The notes under the pieces are model-generated. The model was not told the origin of the DNA, ran no database searches, and saw only the letters and a list, made by a program, of their open reading frames with translations. A stretch of DNA of 64,000 bases from Marsupella aquatica (Eukaryota > Marchantiophyta): positions 6,696,001 to 6,760,000 of the forward strand of contig OZ316898.1 of NCBI GenBank assembly GCA_973895155.1, read 5' to 3'. Positions within the stretch are counted from its first letter, which is position 1; each line of letters opens with the position of its first letter. Positions 11,535-20,900 of the stretch are shown here, in pieces. The translations under genes and the position numbers were made by a program.

Positions 11535-11642
11535 TTTTTTCCTAGTGTGACCTACACACAACACTCCCTTCCTCAGCGTCTTTGGCTGTTGACAATAAAT
11601 CTTCTTTCCAGCAGCCCTCCACTTCAAACTCTGTCTTAAGAG
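11535..11642 (-). pseudogene. Frameshifted remnant of the gene B C-terminal linker
   Basis: Directly after the TAG that ends gene B, another minus-strand frame reads GCWKEDLLSTAKDAEEG. This aligns with GCWKEDSLPQIKDFEEG in gene C and the equivalent part of gene A. Gene B therefore once continued and was cut by a frameshift. Similarity stops near 11545, so most of the approximately 300-residue C-terminal module is gone rather than merely out of frame. Confidence 0.8.
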
Positions 11643-14600
11643 CTACTCCGACTCTTCAGCGGCCTGTGAAGACACATGTGGGATTTCACGCGCTCCAACC
11701 CCATCAACTGAGACCTCGGAGTCTTCCGAACCTTCAGAAAACTCTGAGTCGTAATAGCAATCGGTCCCTTCAGTCTCTTCAATGGCCCCTTCGGAGACAT
11801 GAGCACCAGCTGTCCCGTCATCGCTCCCAATCTTCATCCACTTCTTAATCTGCAGAACCACTTTCATTTCACTATCCGAAAGGAAGATCTTTAGATCCAC
11901 AGCATCCCCATTGACCCGCCAGCCCGAGTTTTGCTTGTCGTCCATCACGAAATTCTTGAGTTCCCGGAGGGACATTAGCTGCCTATCACGCATTTGCGGA
12001 GCTTTTTCGGTGGCACTCCAGGGCTTTATCACATTTATACCATACTTCAACCCCGGACAACATGCAAAACAAAGAACCTGCAGTTTCTGCATAATCTCAC
12101 AAACCAGGTCAACTCGGGAGAAGCTCTCCTTTGCGGAATCTACAGTTTTCACAAGAATGTCTATCCTATCCTCGTTCGGATCTGCGGGATTTGCATCAAC
12201 CTCTATCAAGATCGAAAGCTCGCCAACGTTGAAACTGGAACAGGATTTTCCGGCTCTGTATCCACTGTCCCCCCGACCACCAAAATTAGTATCTTGCGCC
12301 AGTTCCACCTGTAATCTCCGAAACAGGGTCATAGGAATTGCAGTCCTTTCATGGTCCTCAGTAGCGAGACATCGCCCAATTACCAAGCCGGATCCTTCAC
12401 CTTCCCACTCTGCTAGTAGACTGTCATCGTCTTCCTGAATGAGAGCTGGGACCATGATTTCGTCGTTACCTTTCCTATAACACAAACCCAAGCGTTCCAG
12501 CATCAAGATAATATCACCACTTTGCGTACCTTCCACCAGCAAGTGCTTGAAGTAGCCTTCGAACAGGTATGTGGGAATTGATCCATTAACATTCTTTATC
12601 AGAGAGCAACCTTCTTCCAGCATGTCTTCTGGGAGAAGCAGGTCTCCGACGATTTGTCTACAGAACCATTCTGGCTGGAGGACCACTACGCTCCTATTGT
12701 TGGCCCCTGGCTCTGTCGAAACTTTCTGCTCGAAATAGATTATTCCCCCTATCTCATTCAGAAACAATATGGCAGCTTTCAAATGTTTTTCACTTAATTG
12801 ATTTTCCTTCCTCTTCAAATTGATGTGCTTCTGAAACGTCTCCCAACTCATAATAGGCAGATGGCTATTCTTATCATCTTGCGGCCATCTTTTCAGCTCC
12901 TCTTGAAGCTCCAAACAAACTCTTGGCACACTAACATTTTGGAGCAGTATGTGAGCCTGACCAAAGAGATAGTCCTTCAGTGGTTGTACCGATGTAGGAG
13001 AACTAACATCCAGGGGAAATGGAAACAGATGAATATATAGAAGATCACAGAAAAACTCCTTGAAATGTTCTACCAAAGCCTCCCATATGATCATATGAGC
13101 CTTCGTGCATTGTTGACCACTGAAGCAGTTCAAAACAACCACCACCTGACGCTTGACATGCTTCTGAGAGCTTGAAGCTATGAACCGGAACCAATAGAGG
13201 AGGTCTTGTCCCAAATCTGCTACATCTTTCGTAACACTTGCTCTCAGGACAAGAACAAAGATTGTGGCTTTCCCGGTCACTAATCCCATATCAGCGAAGA
13301 ACGTACCATGCAGAACACGATATTCCTCCTGACCTGCTATGTCCCACAGAGTTAACGTCAGGCTCCTCTCGTCCACTTGACTGAATTCTATTCCTCTGGT
13401 CCGTGCTTCATTAGGTGGAGGAGTCTCCAGTGTGCAGTGGGTCAGAGCTCTTCTCAATGTGGTCTTTCCTACTTCAGGAAATCCGCAAAGAAATATTTTT
13501 GCAGAAGTAAGGGGTACTACATCCGTAAGCACTTCTCTATTCTCCCCCCTCAAAGCTCTCAGTCGAATGTTCCGAGCCCTGTACTCATTCACCTTTGTCT
13601 TCAATGCAGGATCATTCACTTGATTCCATTCAATATCAAATGTCATTGTGAGGTCTTCATTTTCACAGTAAGCTTGTACCATGGCCTCCGCACATACGTC
13701 ACGTACTAAATTTCCTACCCAAATTAGAGTCTTCAAGCTGCGAAGACGGCCCCTTTGAATGGTCTCCGTCAACTTTTCGAAAGCTGTGAAACCTATTCCC
13801 TTGTTCATTCCTAGATTCAATATTTGCAAATCCGGCAAAAAATCTGACTCGACCAGATTTACCAAAGCATCAACCGCCCTATTTCCCAACTGATTGTCAT
13901 GGAGATCCAGCCACTTCAATGCCAATCCAGTCCCGGGGCCAGTCAATAATGCATCTGCAAAGCGCCAGATTTGCTCCGAGTTGATCCAACAGCCATCCAA
14001 GACGAGCTTTACAAAAGATTTCGACAAGAGCAAGGGCACCAAATCCTCCAAGTTAATCCGCATTAACGTATTCTGGCTGAGGCGCAGTGATTTAACATTC
14101 GGCAAGTTTCCAGAATTTATTGCCCGAGTGAAAATCTCCCAGCCATCGACTCCGTCAAGCACCCCGTTAGATAAGTCAAGATGCTGCAAGCTTTTGAAGC
14201 ACCCATCTTTCAAAGCTGCGTCTAATCTTTGATGTAGACTGCTCCGGGAGAGATCGTCAAGACCTTCCATGCTCGTGATAGAAAATGCGCGCAGATGAGA
14301 CATATGATTCTCATTCCAGGCCGCTAAAATTGCACTCACATCACATTCAAGAGTAAGCACACTGACACCAACGGCGGGGAAGGATCTTGTAAGCAGACTT
14401 GTGAACTGGCCAGTCATTAACCATTGTGCGAGATGAGCCCATCCCTCTGGTCCCTGACGCAAACCTTCCGGATCATAGGTAATTCTCAATTCTAGCTCCT
14501 CTACCGTTAAGCTTGCGAGATGAGCCCATCCCTCTGGTCCCTGACGCAAACCTTCCGGATCATAGGACTTCTCAGAGGTAATTCTCACTTCTACCGTTGA

Positions 14601-16097
14601 GCATCCACTGCTTTCAAGGATAGTTCCAAAACAGTCCATTCGGGACCCAGCGCCATATCCAGTCCCCCGCTGATAGTGTAGCAGTTCCTGATTCCGATCT
14701 ACTAGGTGCCCCTTCATATCGTCGACTTCAATTCTTTTAACACTGTAGTGTGTCACATTTGCCTCCGGACGACCAGTGGAGTACTTCGTAACATGCTGAC
14801 GGTAGAGCACTTGATACCACTCATCTGGCAACCTGGCGCCATTTCCGTCGTGGAGTCGCACGAAGGCCTCTGCTGCAGAAGTATATCGATTTCTCGACCA
14901 AATCAAAAGCTTCAAACTGGGATGGTGACCGCTTCGAATGGTCTCCATCAGAATCATTAGCGCACTTGAATCCAACCCCCGGATCATACTCAAATCTAAG
15001 TCCTGCAACTGGGCCAGCTTCTCTGAACGGACCAGACGTACCAAAGCAGCAAATCCCCTAGAATCCAACTCATTATTGTGGAGATCGAGACGCTTCAACA
15101 CTAAAGGACTCCGAGCTGCCTTCATTATTGCATCTGCAAACCGCTCAACTTCAATTGAGTTGATCTCACAACCATCCATGATGAGGTTCTCAAGAGGCGT
15201 CGACAGCAGGAATGGGACTAAATCTGCCAACTTTGCTCCTCTGTTCTCACTCAACCTGAGAGATGTTAGATTTGGCAACTTTCCAGATTTTATCGCCCGA
15301 AGAAAAACCTTCCAGCAATCCGAATCAGAAAGGAAGTTATCACTTGAACCGTACTTACCACGAGATAAATCGAGATGTTGCAATCTTTTCAAGCACCCGC
15401 TTTGCAAAACTGCACCCAAATTTTGAGACAGATCGCGTCCGCGATAAGCTTTTTTCCCCATGACGGAATATGACTTGATCGCCAAAGAGCGACCAGCCGA
15501 TCTGATTGAAAATGACCGCAAATCATATATATTTCCAGCCTTCAAGGCCCCTAAAATCGCACCGACTCTACACGCGGGGAGGGATAGTGTACGCAGGTTT
15601 GTGAACCGGCCAAATTTTAACGCTTCTGCTAGATGTGCACTTCCTTTACTTCCCAGATAACGGATCTGGGTATCCGGCTTCCTCAAGGCCAATCTCAATC
15701 CAATTCTTAGTGTCTTTAGCCTCGAGAATCGACCGCTTCCAAGGACAGGTCCCAAGTGGTCCATTCCCATGGGTTCCGCTTCCAATCCGCTCCGTAAAGT
15801 AGTCTCTGCTGGAGCTTGAGGAAGCTCGAGCTCCATGTGCTCAATTTGAGAGACATCGATGCGAGCCAAAATCTGCATTATGTACTGCCACTCATCCGCA
15901 TCAAGCAATTTCTTGATTCTGAAGTGTGAATTTGAATGTTTGTAAGAAGCCAAATCCTTCAAAGGCCCTGAATCCCAGTCTACAGATACACCTCGAGAAA
16001 AGTATTGACCAAATTTCTCCAGATAGAACTCCCAGTCATCCCTTCCTTGTTGGCTGCGAAATTCCCTCCAATTCGAATCTTCGACCCACAACTCCAT
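11643..16097 (-). CDS. LRR-Roc-COR GTPase protein, gene B (C-terminally truncated, 1484 aa)
   Basis: An intronless frame started at the ATG at 16097 (MELWVEDSNW), matching the other copies; upstream extension in the same frame relies on a GTG. It has the family LRR N-terminus, then Roc with P-loop GFPEVGKTT from 872, switch DIAGQEEY from 919 and LNCFSGQQ in place of NKxD. The COR region starts near 1079 (PIMSWETFQKHI). The acidic linker (DCYYDSEFSEGSEDSE) is followed almost at once by a stop at 11643-11645. The C-terminal PRFLILKRKD module found in A and C is missing. Its first 100 residues (DWEFYLEKFGQYFSRG) resemble gene D more than A or C. It may be a functional short form, since the LRR-Roc-COR part is entirely open, or a gene at an early stage of decay. 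Confidence 0.9.
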   Translation of the reverse strand: MELWVEDSNWREFRSQQGRDDWEFYLEKFGQYFSRGVSVDWDSGPLKDLASYKHSNSHFRIKKLLDADEWQYIMQILARIDVSQIEHMELELPQAPAETTLRSGLEAEPMGMDHLGPVLGSGRFSRLKTLRIGLRLALRKPDTQIRYLGSKGSAHLAEALKFGRFTNLRTLSLPACRVGAILGALKAGNIYDLRSFSIRSAGRSLAIKSYSVMGKKAYRGRDLSQNLGAVLQSGCLKRLQHLDLSRGKYGSSDNFLSDSDCWKVFLRAIKSGKLPNLTSLRLSENRGAKLADLVPFLLSTPLENLIMDGCEINSIEVERFADAIMKAARSPLVLKRLDLHNNELDSRGFAALVRLVRSEKLAQLQDLDLSMIRGLDSSALMILMETIRSGHHPSLKLLIWSRNRYTSAAEAFVRLHDGNGARLPDEWYQVLYRQHVTKYSTGRPEANVTHYSVKRIEVDDMKGHLVDRNQELLHYQRGTGYGAGSRMDCFGTILESSGCSTVEVRITSEKSYDPEGLRQGPEGWAHLASLTVEELELRITYDPEGLRQGPEGWAHLAQWLMTGQFTSLLTRSFPAVGVSVLTLECDVSAILAAWNENHMSHLRAFSITSMEGLDDLSRSSLHQRLDAALKDGCFKSLQHLDLSNGVLDGVDGWEIFTRAINSGNLPNVKSLRLSQNTLMRINLEDLVPLLLSKSFVKLVLDGCWINSEQIWRFADALLTGPGTGLALKWLDLHDNQLGNRAVDALVNLVESDFLPDLQILNLGMNKGIGFTAFEKLTETIQRGRLRSLKTLIWVGNLVRDVCAEAMVQAYCENEDLTMTFDIEWNQVNDPALKTKVNEYRARNIRLRALRGENREVLTDVVPLTSAKIFLCGFPEVGKTTLRRALTHCTLETPPPNEARTRGIEFSQVDERSLTLTLWDIAGQEEYRVLHGTFFADMGLVTGKATIFVLVLRASVTKDVADLGQDLLYWFRFIASSSQKHVKRQVVVVLNCFSGQQCTKAHMIIWEALVEHFKEFFCDLLYIHLFPFPLDVSSPTSVQPLKDYLFGQAHILLQNVSVPRVCLELQEELKRWPQDDKNSHLPIMSWETFQKHINLKRKENQLSEKHLKAAILFLNEIGGIIYFEQKVSTEPGANNRSVVVLQPEWFCRQIVGDLLLPEDMLEEGCSLIKNVNGSIPTYLFEGYFKHLLVEGTQSGDIILMLERLGLCYRKGNDEIMVPALIQEDDDSLLAEWEGEGSGLVIGRCLATEDHERTAIPMTLFRRLQVELAQDTNFGGRGDSGYRAGKSCSSFNVGELSILIEVDANPADPNEDRIDILVKTVDSAKESFSRVDLVCEIMQKLQVLCFACCPGLKYGINVIKPWSATEKAPQMRDRQLMSLRELKNFVMDDKQNSGWRVNGDAVDLKIFLSDSEMKVVLQIKKWMKIGSDDGTAGAHVSEGAIEETEGTDCYYDSEFSEGSEDSEVSVDGVGAREIPHVSSQAAEESE
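14427..14566 (-). repeat. 87-bp in-frame duplication in gene B
   Basis: A 53-bp block at 14427-14479 recurs at 14514-14566, a spacing of 87 bp or 29 codons. It encodes YDPEGLRQGPEGWAHLA twice within the LRR region. A, C and D have one copy, so this is specific to B. Confidence 0.9.
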
Positions 16098-16400
16098 TGA
16101 CACAAGAATAACCTGTGCCCAAGATGGGGGACAAATCCAAACGTGTCCACTCCTTCCGGAAACAAGTCTTCGAACGTCAACTACAATGTTGGATGTCGCT
16201 CGATCAAAAGCTTGGACAATCTGCACTCGATTCACTCAAGTCACTGAGAAAGCACCATGACACACGAGAATAATGACTCAAAATCTCGAAAGCTAGCAAG
16301 CAGACACATGAGACACAGCATCCAGAACCACTATCTTACTGCTACGTCTTTCCCTGGAGAAACCTGTAAGTGGCCAATCCCAAGAGCTCGATTAAGACGG
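16098..16400 (-). promoter_or_regulatory. 5' leader of gene B
   Basis: Minus-strand sequence upstream of the gene B ATG aligns with the leaders of A, C and D: an ATGCTGTGTCTCATGTG-like box near 16300-16320, AGCTTTCGAGATTTTGAG near 16275-16292 and TTGAGTGAATCGAGTGCAGA near 16222-16240. It is more diverged than the A/C pair. Confidence 0.5.
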
Positions 16401-17372
16401 CCATCAGGCCCGAGAAAGGACTCAGATGGCCACGAAGTCAGCCAGCCGAAGCATCTCTGTTGGTTCCAAACACTCCGGACCTACATGCAGTGGAGCAAGA
16501 GAGGAAATTTGCTTCAGGTCCTCGATTTGCTGGTACATTTCGACTCAACTTGCGTGGATTCTTTCTAATTTTCTCAAAACAGGAGCAGCGCCAATGCCAC
16601 GATCTTCTCTGGGCATGATGATCGAGACTCCTACATTGTGCCTCCCGCGGCAGAGACCCGAGGGGAGCCGTGAAGTCCAAGCTCCGTAGTGGAGATATTT
16701 TGCCGAGCGTGGCTTCTCTGAGGCGCCGGTAGTTGGGCCGGCTGAAGTCCAAGCTCCGTCAAGGAGTGAAGAACACTCTGATTCGATTGGCTTCATCATT
16801 TTTAGTAATTTAGGAAGATATTTTATCGTTGCATTCGTCGTATGCCGTAGCGTCGTTTAGATCGAGGACAACTCTGTCGCAGATTTCCCAGACTAGGGGG
16901 AGCTCGTTTCCACTACCTTGCAAGCAGTTTCGAGACCTGATTTTGCCTCAAGTCCCTCGGTGTACCCAGCGTGATTTCGCTATTCTCGATCCACTCGGCT
17001 GCCCATTAACCACCGATCCCTCAATGTGGTGCGAGCTTGGAAGCATTTAAAGTAGATTCCACACGGAGGGGCATTTGATAGATTCGCTACTTACTATTGG
17101 AACTTACGGGGGCTCTGTACAAGAAGCACAGAAGCAGCCTTGTAGACACAAATTCAAGCATGCAAAAAGTGAAACTGAGCGAGGAAAAAGCAACACCAAA
17201 TATGTGTGAGCTAGAGGACCCTTTATTGGGCTTCTTTGCCGTTGGGCACTGTGATATATATCCAACACATGGGGATTGCGTTGTGCTTTCCATCTTTGAC
17301 ATATCCAACACATGGGGATTGCGTTGTGCTTTCCATCTTTGGTCTGAATCCTATAAAATCCAGTAAGAGCCT
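16401..17372. other. Spacer between genes B and C
   Basis: Non-coding DNA between two divergently transcribed genes. It holds a short repeat GAAGTCCAAGCTCCGT (about 16672 and 16744) and the 43-bp duplication at 17261-17346. Short frames here have no support. It must contain the promoters of B and C, but I cannot place core elements. Confidence 0.5.
17261..17346. repeat. 43-bp tandem duplication
   Basis: TCCAACACATGGGGATTGCG followed by TTGTGCTTTCCATCTTTG occurs at 17261 and again at 17304, two adjacent near-identical units. Confidence 0.85.
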
Positions 17373-17996
17373 TCGGCACGAGTGACGAGAAATCACGGAG
17401 CTCAGAGCTCATAGCTGAACCTACAGAGCTTCAGAGGAGAAGCTTCAGAGAAGATGCGGAAGGCGATCAATAATAGTGTGACTACTCTTGTTGGGTCGTA
17501 GTTGATTTGGGAAAGTGGAAAGAATCTAGAGAAGTTGGGAGGAAAGCTGCGAGCTGCAGACTGAGAGAGGGCGTCAATACAAGCTCCGTGTTTGCTGATG
17601 AGAGTCGCTTTTGGCAGTGAATAGAAACAGAGGAGCCCTTTTCCTGGCTAAATTTCGTGGCCATCTTAGTCCTTTCTTCCCCCTCATGGCCGTCGTAAGA
17701 GAGCTCTAACGGTTGGCAACTTTCACGTTTTTCCACGAAACGATGCAGTGAGAAGATAGCTGATTGTGGATGCTCTGTCTCGTGTGCGTGCTTACTACCT
17801 TTCGAGATTTTGTGTGATTGTTCTCGTGTCTCAATGTGGTACTAGCTGGGTACTTGAGTGAAGCGAGTCCAGATAATTGTAAAAGCTTTTGCTTGGGCGG
17901 CGGCAAGCATTGTAGAGTTCGGGGTTTGACAACTTTGTTTCAAGGAGTGGACAATTTTGAATTTGTGATCTATCTTTGTCAAAGTCAATTTTATCG
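17373..17996 (+). promoter_or_regulatory. 5' leader and presumed promoter of gene C
   Basis: It matches the gene A leader over its whole length and B and D in parts: GGATGCTCTGTCTCGTGTGC at about 17769, TACTACCTTTCGAGATTTTG, TACTTGAGTGAAGCGAGTCC and ATCTTTGTCAAAGTCAATTT just before the ATG at 17997. Conservation in all four gene copies suggests a functional transcribed leader. Confidence 0.55.
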
Positions 17997-20900
17997 ATGG
18001 ATTATTGGATTGAAGATTCGAATTGGAGGAGCTTGGGGAGCCAACAAGGAATGGATGACTGGGACTTCTATCGGATGATATTTGGTGGTTGCTTTGCTGG
18101 AGATCATTTCGAAGACGGGGACCCTGCTGTCGACTCTCATCTCAAGAATCTGAGGTCGTTCAAACATCCACAGTCACACTTCAGAATCCAGCAAACCCTA
18201 AATTACACTCAGTGGAGATCGATAACGAATATCTTGAGTTATGTCGATGTCTCTCGGATAGAACACTTGGAGTTGGAGCTTCCTCAGCCTCAATATCCGC
18301 GAGAGGGGTTTATTGGGGATGGACTTTACTTGCTAGAGGACTTCATCCATCTAACCTTTAGACGTCTAACCTTTGGACGTCTAAAAACACTGAGAATTAG
18401 ACTGACCTCCAAGGACGGTCACGCGGCAGTTTTGGAGCGGGAGGAAATACAAGCATTCGCGTTAGAAGATTGGCTCGGGACCTGCCCGGACCTGCATACA
18501 CTATCACTCCCCGCCTGCATTGATATCGGCAAAATGTCGTGGCACTTGGAGCCAACGTTTTCTCGACTGCGGTCATTCTCCATCACGGGCGCAAATGGTT
18601 TGCACCAACACAGATGGTTGCCGATCTTGTACGATTTTTTGGCTCTGGGGTGCTTCAGAAAGTTGGAGCATCTCGATTTATCTGATGGGTTCCTCGATGA
18701 TGCCTCTTGCTGGAATTCTTTCATTCCATCCTTAACAGTTCGAAACGTGCCAGGTCTGAAGTCTCTCAGATTGAGTGAGAATGTAGGAGTTAACTTGGCG
18801 GATATGGTTCCTTTCCTTTTGTCGAGTCCGCTTGAGAACCTCGTCCTGGATGGTTGTGAGATTGACTCGGTCGATGTTGAGCGCTTTACAGATGCAATAA
18901 GGAAAGGTGCTCGGAATCCTTTAGCGTTGAGACGTCTCGATCTCCATAATAATGAGCTCGATGATATCGCGGTTCATGCTCTCGCCGGCTCAGACAAGTT
19001 GGCTCAGTTGCAGGACTTAGATTTGAGTATGAACTCAGGGATAGTTTCAGGAACTCTACTAACTTTGATGGAGACCTTTCAAAGGGGCCACCATCCCAGC
19101 TTGAAGGTGTTGATTTGGGCGAGAAATCCAGATAGTGATGCACCTGCAACAGAGGCTTTTGTGCGACTCTACGCCGGAAATGATGCCAACCTGCCAGATG
19201 AGTGGTATCAAGTGCTTTACCGTTTTCCCAAGGTGACTGGGGCCACTGGTCTATCAGAGACAAAGGAAACGCAGTGCAGAGTTCAAAGAATCCAATCCAA
19301 TGATATGAGGGAACACGTAGTAGATTGGCATCGGGATCCCGCACACTGTCTGCCGGCAAGTGGATCTGGCACCATTCCTGGAGTGGAGCTCAGCTTAACA
19401 TCGGGCGCCAGATGTGGAATGGACCATTTTGAAACTATCCTCGAAAGCAATAGAATCTCAACGGTAGAGGCGCTAAGATTGAGAATTACCTCTTTGAGGT
19501 CTCAGGATCCAGCAGTTTTGGCCCAGGGACGGGAGGGAAATGCACGTCTAGCAGCAGCGTTAATGACTGGCCAGTTCACAAGCCTGCTTACAAGGTCCCT
19601 CTCCGCCGGTGGTGTCATTGTGCCTATTATATCCCTGTCGGCATTTGATCTCAGTGGAGTTCTAGGGTCCTGGAATGAGAAACATATATCTCATGTGCGC
19701 GCATTTTCTATCTTGAGCATGGAGGGCCTTGACGATCTTTCCCGGACAATTTTACATCAGAAACTCGACTCAGCTTTGAAAAGTGGGTTCTTGAGAAGCT
19801 TGCAACATCTTGAACTATCGAGCGGGGTGCTTGATGGAGTGGATGGCTGGGAGGTTTTCACCCGGGCAATAAATTCTGGAAACTTGGACTGTATTACATC
19901 TGTCCACGTAAGGAAGAATGTATCAGCTGAAGTGGGCCCTTTCCTTATGTTTGATTTTCATCGGAGTCTCATGGTCATGGATGGCTGTTGGGTCAATTCA
20001 GAGCAAGTTTGGGGCTTGGCGGATGCACTAATCAATGGCCCTGGGACTAGATTTTCACTGAAGGAGGTCCAATTATGTAATGGGGTACTTGTCAATGAGC
20101 ATCATGGCTGGAAGGTTCTTACTCGGGCAATAAAGTCTGGAAACTTGGACAGTATTACATCTGTCATCGTAAGGAAAAATGGATTAGCTGAAGTAGGCCC
20201 TGTCCATACGTTTGATTTTCCCCGGGGCCTCATAGTCATGGATGGCTCCTGGGTCAACTCAGAGCAAGTTTGGGGCTTGGCGGATGCACTAATCAATGGC
20301 CCTGGGACTAGATTTTCACTGAAGGAGGTCCAATTATGTAATGGGGTACTTGACAATGAGCATGGCTGGAAGGTTCTTACTCGGGCAATAAAGTCTGGAA
20401 ACTTGGACAGTATTACATCTGTCATCGTAAGGAAAAATGGATTAGCTGAAGTAGGCCCTGTCCATACGTTTGATTTTCCCCGGGGCCTCATAGTCATGGA
20501 TGGCTGCTGGGTCAACTCAGAGCAAGTTTGGAGCTTGGCGGATGCACTAATCAATCGCCTTGGGACGATGTTCTCACCGGTGGAGCTCCATTTGTGTAAT
20601 GGGGTACTTGACGATGGCCATGGCTGGAAGGTTCTTACCCAGGCAATAGAATCTGGAAAGCTGGGGAATATTAGATCACTGCGCCTTAGCCAGAATGCAC
20701 TGAATCGAACTAGCTTGGAGGACTTGCTCCCCATACTTTTGACAGATTCTTTCGTAAAACTGGTCATGGATGGTTGTTTTATCAACACGGACCAACTTCG
20801 GGCCTTGGCAGATGTATTAGTCAATTGCGGCGGGCCTGCATTGGCATTGGAATCGCTCGATCTCTCTGACAATCTGTTGTCAAATCAGGCGGTGGATGCT

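Noticed and set aside
20102-20872. 256-codon minus-strand frame inside gene C
   Set aside because: Antisense shadow of the duplicated LRR blocks; its internal repeat only reflects gene C.
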